Assembly (NCBI GenBank): GCA_963978905.1
Contig: OZ022261.1
Coordinates: 37,466,130 to 37,530,129, forward strand
Source of the DNA: Trichostrongylus colubriformis
Lineage: Eukaryota > Nematoda > Chromadorea > Rhabditida > Trichostrongylidae
Direction of reading: 5' to 3'
Length of the DNA: 64,000 nucleotides
The translations under genes and the position numbers were made by a program. Every line of letters starts with the position of its first letter. Within the stretch, counting starts at the first letter, position 1. Below are positions 57,382 through 64,000 of this stretch, in pieces. Below the pieces are notes generated by a model. That model saw only the letters and a program-made list of their open reading frames with translations, was not told where the DNA came from and did no database searches.

Positions 57382-57392
57382 CATGTTTTTAG
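57382..57392 (+). other. Probable spliced-leader acceptor of the secreted-protein gene
   Basis: CATGTTTTTAG ends at 57392 and the start ATG follows at 57396, leaving a 3-nt leader (ATT). This spacing is typical of nematode trans-splicing and supports the chosen start. A far-upstream 5' exon joined by cis-splicing is the alternative. Confidence 0.6.
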
Positions 57393-57395
57393 ATT

Positions 57396-60300
57396 ATGAA
57401 CACATTAGGAGTAGGATTTTTATTGCCTTTATTAGCTGTGTATGGACAACGATTTCGAAGACAAACACTGCCGTCTCAACATGTACAGGTTTGCGCCTCA
57501 ATGCACTTGTTCTGTTATGGTATCATAGAGACCGACGCATTTGCTCAGTTTCACTCCTTCCCCTGATTGCTGCAGCAACTTGGCCGCGCCAAAGGTGCTT
57601 TCTCACATTTGCAGCAATTGCGTGCTGGCCCGTGAGATCCCAGAAGAGGGCGGTCCGTTCGTGCGTGGGGCGGGGCCATCCTGGCTCTGCTGGTCGTGAC
57701 CAACAGTTTTATTTTTCGTACGAAGCAACAATAAAAGGGGGAGAAAAATGAATGTTTCAGGTCCACTCTCTTCAGTCCAATGTACTATTTCAAAAATATA
57801 TTACTGTTGTTTCTTCTGAATCTCGTATAGACTTAACAGAACGGTATGCTCATTCTTACAGTCCATACAGCGCTAGATAGGGCGTGACCTGAGTGGCGAG
57901 AGTGAGTGTGTGTGGCGCGGTGAGAGAGTTTGATACACTCCTCCTCAAGTCTGTAGGCCACGGCCTATCAAGCGCTCCGAAATGGACTGTACATCTTGTT
58001 TCCTGTGTCAGCGTATTCCCAGACTATTTTGAATGAATAATACTTTTCAGAACTGTAAATGGATCAATATGGTCAAATCATTCTGTTCTAGTTTTCGATT
58101 CGTACGACACTTTTGTTAATTGTTCTGCTCAAGAAGCTGAATCATTCTTTATTGTACAGAATAATACTTCAATATACGCTCACGGAAATGACGCTAATGT
58201 GAGCCTGAATCATTGTTTTGTAATCTTATGGTGGAAACAACCAGTGACGCTGGAATCACAGGCATAGTCTACGCTTGCTAAGAGGAAGGTGTTAAATTGG
58301 CTGCCACTGGCGGGAAAGTGTTGGAGCCTCTGACCACAACCCCCACATCACGGAGGAGGGTTCATTATTAACAAAGATCAAGTTGACATCATTATTGAGG
58401 CCAGCGCCCCACCCCCCAAATACTAGGTTGGTGCATAAATAATGCATCTTTTAAATGTTGCGTTTTCAGTAGTGAAAATTGACTTGACGACTTTCAAATG
58501 GGAAGCAGTTCTCAATTGTGATGGTGAAAATGCTCTCGAACGACCATTTAAACACGTTTTGCTAAATTTTATTACTGTTGCTAAATAAAATCGTTGAAAA
58601 AAAGCCTCATTAATTATACACCAACCCAATGGGATGCGGATGTAAGTAGTGAATCAGTCATCAATGGCTCTTTGCAAATCACTAAAGACTCGCATCTCTG
58701 CCAATTCAGTGGGAGCGAAGTGTAGTTCATTCGCATTTTTGACACCTTTAAATAGGCCTTTCTTGCTCATTAATCAGTAATTGATATTTTCTTTTTTTTA
58801 CAATATAATTCAGTTTTCTATGCGAACAAATCGAACAAGCGACGGTTATTCCAGTATCGTGCATGACCTTGTGGGAAACACGAACGTCTCTGTCGAGAAT
58901 ACTGGTCTTCGAGTGCAGGTTCGAAAATACTATTAACAAACAAGTAATTATCATGAAAACTAACTTACCTTTTCAAAAGCATGCTTGTAAAGCCGAAAAT
59001 ATCAGGAATTATGAAAAACAGCGGCAAAATCAGCTGACCGGCGGACAAGTCGTACACGCACACGGTCGCAGCCGTGCGCACAACGAGCTGCATGAAACAC
59101 GTCTACTGTATCTCCGGGATAAGAACTGTATCCGTAAAAATGCGACATGTTGACAAACATATGTGATCGGAGCGGTGCGACTGGGATGTGTACCCTCATG
59201 TCAGGATTTTCCATTACGGATGCTGCGTACGCCGCCATGTACAGTAGCGCTCAAAAGTCTTCGGCCAAAACTTTTTTGTCATAACTTTTTTTCTACCTGA
59301 CCAAATTTGACAAAATTTCAATATGTGGTGCCTGAGCCCATTGTCAACATTTCCTTCTACTTGAGTGTCGCTTGACACTTTTCATGGTTTTTTGCAAGAA
59401 TTTACTACAAGACCGAAAAAAAGTAAAAGGCTTGGTCAAAAGAAACGGCTTTCTGTACAAAAACAAAACGAGCAAGTCTCAGAGAACATTAATATTTTAA
59501 AGAGAGACCACGACTTTTGATGACAGCGGCACAGCGGCACGGCATAGCGATGGCACTCCAAAAACAAAAAATTTCATATAACTACGTAACCAACACCGTT
59601 GAGCGCCAAAATAGTATATTAAGTATGCATGTCTCCAAATACAACATACTAAAATTTCCCTTAGATCGATACAGTTGCAAAAAAGTTACAAGTGAAAAAC
59701 CCAAGTGAAAGACCATTTCGCCGAAGACTTTTGAGCGCTACTGTATGCGAGCCGGGGCGCCGTGATGCACGTGGGCTGGGCGCCGTGATGCATGCGAGCT
59801 GGGCGCCGTGCGCAGCAGAGTTCTGCAGCGATTACACGGCGCCATACACGGCACCTACATACACGGCCCTCAATTCGCACGGATCACGTTGCACGGCACC
59901 CACTGTGGCGCAAAATCCCGATGTAAGCCCGCCGTCAGACTTCGCAACTTCGCGTTTTTGCGACTTAGCGCTTTTGCGATTTTGCGATTCTGCGGCGTCG
60001 TACTTTTGCTCGCTATACTGCGGCCTTGAGATTGTGCAGTGCCGTAACTTCGCGTGCGGAGTCGCGACACCGCAAAATCGCTAGGTCTGACGGCTACCCA
60101 AGGGTACACATGCCTACCCACCCCTTTTTTTTACACTGTCGAGTTTTCAACTTTTCTGTAGACTCCCAACTTGTTCACCATTTCAAAGCTACGCGAATCT
60201 ACCATCCAGATTTCCATTTTCCGAAAACATGATTTCCAGTTCAGTAGTTTTGAGGGCATACACGGTGATCGATCTGGTATTGAAGTCGATACGTCGCAAG

Positions 60301-63300
60301 CGAATCGAGCAGTTTCTATGAAGTTTGCAGCTAACACACTCTTGAATGGTGTACGACAACTGGTTTTATTAGGTAATTTTGAAAGTTCACCGTTTAACCT
60401 TGCTCATCGTAACTCCAAGGATCACCTTAAACTCAATTCTTTTTAGCCACTTCGCCTCTATACTATATTCGTGTATGCTTCATCGGTGCAACAATTTATG
60501 TGGAATTTGGTGATAAAATAGTAGAGATCGATCACAATTACAAAACGGTCAACGTACATACTGACAAGTACACAATTACTGCCAAAATTAATGATAGTTT
60601 TTTCGATGTGAGTTTTCATACAACAAGTTATCCTTTCAATTTTTGATATTATTCATTTTTAAGGTGCAGTAGTATTTGTAGCTCCATTAAGATCGGTTAA
60701 TGCTGTTTTTGCCAACAAGTAGCCCCACTGGTTAGAGCGCCTTGAGAGGGGAGTCTCGCCATAACTTCTGGCAGAAGAATATTGTAAGGCCCTCTTTGGA
60801 CCCATTACGCGAACACAAAATACGGAATCATTTTTTTATTTTCTTTTATTTACTTTATTTACTCGAAAGAAAGTGTCGTACTTCATCTGATTCCAGGTTG
60901 CCCTGTCAGAAGAGGAAATCTTGGTCCGGTGTCCATTTGAAAGCATTATGTTACGAGTGGTACCGTCAGGCGTAAATATAGATGTGGAACAGCTAGCAAC
61001 GTATGAACTTTCTTACCCATACGCCACTTATCAGGCTTATTCAAAGGCAGTGGGCGAGTTGAGAATGTGGATGGATTGGCGCCAACCGCTCGCTCACTCT
61101 TCATTGGCTAGCTGCTACCTCTCATCGACAAAGCGTCAACTATTATAGAAACACTAACACGCCCACCTGCCCATTCCCTTCGAATAGAGCAGTATTACGC
61201 CGTGGCATCTGTGAGTAACCATTAACTTGCAGCATAGTCATCGATCGTGGTGGTGGTGAACTCTCACTTGGAGGTAGCGTCGTAGCAGCCGAAAATATCA
61301 AGGTAGCTACTATTTCCTCAAATAGCCGTTTAAGCTTGGTTTCATGTCTGAGACTGTTGCCAAACTGTGCCTATTTGGATCCTTATATGTACATTAACTG
61401 CCCGAAACTGCGTCCTTCTTTGTTACTCTCACCCATCCTCGCCTTTTTATTCCCCCTACCCCATGAGATTTTTTTTCTCATGAAACCATGTCGTGAAGAT
61501 CGAGTTACCATCGACATTTCTTGAATTCTATTTCAGGTGACGGCACTGAAGACGGACTTGAACCTTTCAAACGATGGACTTGTGACAGGTTCCACTACGA
61601 ATTCTCACATAGTAGTGCAGACCCCCATACAAAATGTATGTGGTTTTTTCTGTTGAATGCTCCACATGCTCCCAAGGACTGCATTCATATCCTGCGTGTT
61701 ACAGCCAGGATGAAGACTCCATTGAAGTATCCTCGACAGGGGGTCGTATTTGATGCGCTGATTGTGAGGGAGGGAGTCGTGATCGTAAAGGTAGACAGTG
61801 ATAAATAAATTTCTCAGGCTCAGGGTCTAAAGAGCACAGAGCAGATATGATCAAAGTGTTAGCTGGGTTCAAATCCAAAACTAATATTCAATTTGATCTT
61901 CGCTATAAAATCTCGTAGGTTATACAGAAAAAGGTACTCGCAAGTAGAAAACAAAGTAGGACACGAAAGTTATATGATGAGCGCTTGAGACGATATCGTG
62001 GAGAAGAAAGCGTATGGACAACGTTCATCCTTTGTCTGTCTAACCTTATCAACTCTACCCTTATATTCTATCTACTTATACTCTACCAGTTGGCGGGCGC
62101 ACACTACTGTGCGCGAAACACCATGTGCGTCAGTAGGTCGGCCTGTATCGCTCTTTTTCTTGAGGACAGAGTATCTCAGTGCACACCCAGCCCACCGTGG
62201 GCGGAGCTCAAATTAGTCCATGTGTGGTCTTCACTTCTTGTCCCATGCTCTACCCATCCAAACTTGTCCCCATCTCCACAGGTCGTTTTTCATGTAACGT
62301 CCAAGCTCCGCCCACGAATTTAAATGCTACGCCCACTGTGCCCTGCATTCTTTCCTGACCTTCAGAAACTCATCCCTGATCTTGATCCATCTTCTCCCTA
62401 TGTTTGGGGCACATTCGAACACAATCAACAATTTTTGAACATTCCACGACAGCCCCGCCCATTATGGGCGGAGCTTAACTTGGTCCATGTGTGGTCTTTA
62501 CTTAGTGTCCCATGCCCTACCCATACCACATTTGTCCCCATCTCCACAGGTCGTTTTTCATGTAACGTCCAAGCTCCGCCCACCAATTTAAATGCTCCGC
62601 CCACTGTGCCCTGCATTCTTTCCTGACCTTCAGAAACTCATCCCTGACCTTGATCCATCTTCTCCCTATGTTTGGGGCACATTCGAACCCAATCAACAAT
62701 TTTTGAACATTCCACGACAGCCCCGCCCATTATGGGCGGAGCTCAACTTGATCCATGTGTGGTCTTTACTTAGTGTCCCATGCCCTACCCATACCGCATT
62801 TGTCCCCATCTCCACAGGTCGTTTTATGTAACGTCCAAGCTCCGCCCACCACTTTAAATGCCCCGTCCACTGTGCCCTGCATTCTTTCCTGACCTTCAGA
62901 AACTCATCCCTGACCTAAATCCATCTTCTCCCTACGTTAGGAGCTTAGGAGTTCGAACGTAATCAACATTTTCGGGCTGAAAACCAAACATTCCAATGCA
63001 CGCCCCGCCCCCGTGGGCGGAGCTTAATTTGGTCCATGTGTGGTCTTTACTTCCTGTCCCATGCCCTACCCATACCACACTTGGCCCCATCTGCACAGGT
63101 CGTTTTTCATATGATACCTAATTTCGTGACAGACGGAGGGACAGACAGACTAAGCGTTTTATATATAGTAGGGATCTTTCCCATCTCTTATCAGAAGATG
63201 TACACACGATCCATGGTCGAAACGCTTCCGTTTCAGAATGAATACTGATTTTGTTAGGTCCTTTCAGGAGGTTCTTATTTTTCGTGTGAGGATCGGGACT

Positions 63301-63802
63301 TGGTCTCAGCTTTTTTACCGTAGGCTCCTAATTTCCTTGATAAATCGCATTGACTAGGTAGAAAACCATAGAAATGCCGTAATCTGAAGAAGTGGCTGGA
63401 GGCCTCCTTTTGGGAGGGGGTCGTATTTTTTTACAAATTTCCCTCGACGCCACGCTTGACCCTAGTGACAGCCACTGGTGCCATCGTCGTAGGCCCAGTG
63501 ATCGAAGATCGATACGCTCGCGTGCACGTATTGATCGCGGGCGTTGGTCATTTTTGGGGGTCCACAATAGGAAGTCAGCTTGAACAATGAAATTTGGAGT
63601 CACAGCTTTGACTATTTTCAGGTAGGTATGACATCTGGTCAGCACAATATTCGAGTAGAAGGCGGTACTCCTCATTTGGTCATTGAATCAGGTCAAGCAT
63701 GCATTGAAGTGAAAACCAATCATGGCCTTCCACAAATCGTTGGAATTCTGCCACCATTTGTGACACCAGCTGACATATTCGCCAAACTCGGTCCACTTGA
63801 AG
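57396..63802 (+). CDS. Secreted protein of unknown family, 5' ten exons (runs off the window)
   Basis: Exons, all phase-compatible: 57396-57488, 57761-57843, 58051-58198, 58814-58918, 60162-60372, 60447-60607, 60897-61000, 61233-61302, 61537-61635, 63622-63802. They give 418 codons plus one base, and the last exon ends at a GTAACT donor, so the gene continues beyond 64000. MNTLGVGFLLPLLAVYG is a clear signal peptide; RFRRQ just after it looks like a furin-type site. The rest is rich in Ser, Asn, Thr and Val with many short beta-like stretches (NTSIYAHGNDAN, GNTNVSVENTGLRV, ATIYVEFGDKIVEIDHN, GGGELSLGGSVV, GGTPHLVIESGQACIEV). It has few Cys and several N-x-S/T sites. No membrane segment is seen. 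I do not recognise the family; a beta-rich extracellular, von Willebrand D-like or cuticle/lipid-associated protein are guesses only. Its introns carry at least four different MITEs. Confidence 0.8.
57857..57991. mobile_element. TACAGTCCAT... MITE, copy 2, in intron 2 of the secreted-protein gene
   Basis: It starts TACAGTCCATACAGCGCTAG and ends AGCGCTCCGAAATGGACTGT. It fills 135 of the 207 bp of the intron 57844-58050 and is homologous to 33158-33322. The splice sites lie just outside it. Confidence 0.82.
58423..58628. mobile_element. Mariner-derived MITE, intron 3 of the secreted-protein gene
   Basis: The ends CTAGGTTGGTGCATAAATAA and TTAATTATACACCAACCCA are inverted repeats close to the common mariner TIR (TTAGGTTGGTGCATAAG). 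It is about 205 bp with no coding frame. TA precedes the left end; the right flank is less clear. Confidence 0.75.
59240..59745. mobile_element. Tc1/mariner-type MITE, intron 4 of the secreted-protein gene
   Basis: TACAGTAGCGCTCAAAAGTC at the left and GACTTTTGAGCGCTACTGTA at the right are perfect inverted repeats with TA at each end. It is about 500 bp with an A-rich interior and no transposase. Ends resemble those of the 51553-52064 element. Confidence 0.88.
59753..59820 (+). repeat. Short tandem repeat, about 24-bp unit
   Basis: Three imperfect units of GCTGGGCGCCGTGATGCATG type follow directly after the MITE at 59240-59745, then looser CACGGC repeats to about 59905. Confidence 0.7.
59931..60094. 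mobile_element. GCCGTCAGAC... MITE, copy 2
   Basis: It begins GCCGTCAGACTTCGCAACTT and ends AATCGCTAGGTCTGACGGC. The interior is a string of TTTTGCGATTTTGCGA and related motifs. It is related to 40161-40301 and ends 67 bp before the exon at 60162. Confidence 0.72.
61730..62025. repeat. Dispersed repeat copy in intron 9 of the secreted-protein gene
   Basis: Aligned with 6650-6930 (peptidase intron 1): GGGTCGTATT, ATTTCTCAGGCTCAGGGTCT, TTTGATCTTCGCTATAAAA and GCGTATGGACAAC occur in the same order. It is an old interspersed element without coding potential. Confidence 0.7.
62190..63125 (+). repeat. Tandem array, 267-bp unit, three and a half copies
   Basis: Units start near 62190, 62458, 62725 and 63009 (periods 268, 267 and 284; the last copy is partial). 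Each has GGGCGGAGCT, TCCATGTGTGGTCTTTACTT, CATCTCCACAGGTCGTTTT, CAAGCTCCGCCCACC and TTTCCTGACCTTCAGAAACT. Copies 2 and 3 are nearly identical. The CCCGCCCATTATGGGCGG block can form a hairpin. Because 267 is divisible by 3 an open frame persists across units (62324-62831), but it is intronic and shows no domain. Confidence 0.92.
63395..63545. repeat. Dispersed repeat copy (matches 8719-8905)
   Basis: GGGGGTCGTATTTTTTT, then TTTCCCTCGACGCCACGCTT and GGCCCAGTGATCGA are shared with the copy in peptidase intron 1. It lies in intron 9, 77 bp before the last visible exon. Confidence 0.55.
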
Positions 63803-64000
63803 GTAACTTATTGTTAGTAGGATCATTGTCGCTTGCAACATAGTTTCCCACAACAAACATTCCGCGTTTGCCGAAGGGAGCGTATTTGGTCGTTGGATTT
63901 TCCCCCCGCCCCCCACACCTCTGCTGTGCAACGGAGCGGACGCGACATCTCCTCAACAGTCGCACCAAAGAGGATCCAGCGAATTCCCTGATCCCGGCGA

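Larger units (their letters stand above)
48681..57392. other. Intergenic region between the EGR gene and the secreted-protein gene
   Basis: I can support no gene on either strand here. Contents: a hairpin near 48785-48803 (TTACATTCGC and its complement) that may lie in the EGR 3' untranslated region, a GC-rich MITE (50405-50575), a foldback element (51553-52064), a mariner fossil (52359-53257), a hairpin MITE (54755-55006) and a partial inverted duplicate of 52051-52110 at 55440-55515. A weak secreted-peptide-like frame lies at 54043-54231. Confidence 0.55.

Noticed and set aside
60718..60780. TAGCCCCACTGGTTAGAGCGCC, similar to a tRNA A box
   Set aside because: No B box or acceptor stem follows; it lies in a short intron of the secreted-protein gene.
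62324..62831. Two near-identical proline-rich open frames
   Set aside because: They arise from the 267-bp tandem array, whose period is divisible by three, and lie inside an intron.

Overview
This window looks like nuclear DNA of a nematode, most likely a clade V (rhabditine/strongylid) worm. The species cannot be named from the sequence. The evidence is short coding exons with nematode-type splice sites (TTTTCAG/TTTYAG acceptors, many GTAAGT/GTACGT donors and several introns of 54-76 nt), a likely trans-splice acceptor 4 nt before a start codon, and long introns and spacers full of small inverted-repeat transposons. I see no bacterial operon, CRISPR, rRNA or phage structure. The longest open frames are mostly noise. 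The real genes appear only when short exons are joined by splice site and reading phase.

Three genes, all on the + strand, can be supported. (1) 6334-19586: a 23-exon, 854-residue type II membrane dipeptidyl peptidase IV family protein with a complete Ser/Asp/His triad. (2) 40877-48680: a 13-exon, 473-residue EGR/Zif268-type transcription factor with three C2H2 fingers, matching C. elegans egrh-1. (3) 57396 to at least 63802: the first ten exons of a secreted protein that I do not recognise; it runs off the right edge. As I recall, C. elegans dpf-2 and egrh-1 both lie on cosmid C27C12 (X chromosome), so genes 1 and 2 look like a conserved neighbourhood.

Between the genes are about 6.3 kb (1-6333), 21.3 kb (19587-40859) and 8.7 kb (48681-57392) in which I can support no protein-coding gene. 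These spacers and the large introns hold many repeats: mariner fossils (one a palindrome), TA-flanked MITEs, a near-perfect 480-bp foldback, a 1.65-kb element with long terminal inverted repeats, a 267-bp tandem array and several dispersed families.

The three genes do not form a pathway. Gene 1 is a cell-surface or secretory-route protease, gene 2 a nuclear regulator and gene 3 an extracellular protein. I did not find a clearly new multi-gene system. The best leads are the unrecognised secreted protein, the inverted MITE pair flanking three protease exons, a GC-AG intron in the EGR gene, a 54-nt frame-preserving intron in the protease and the palindromic mariner.
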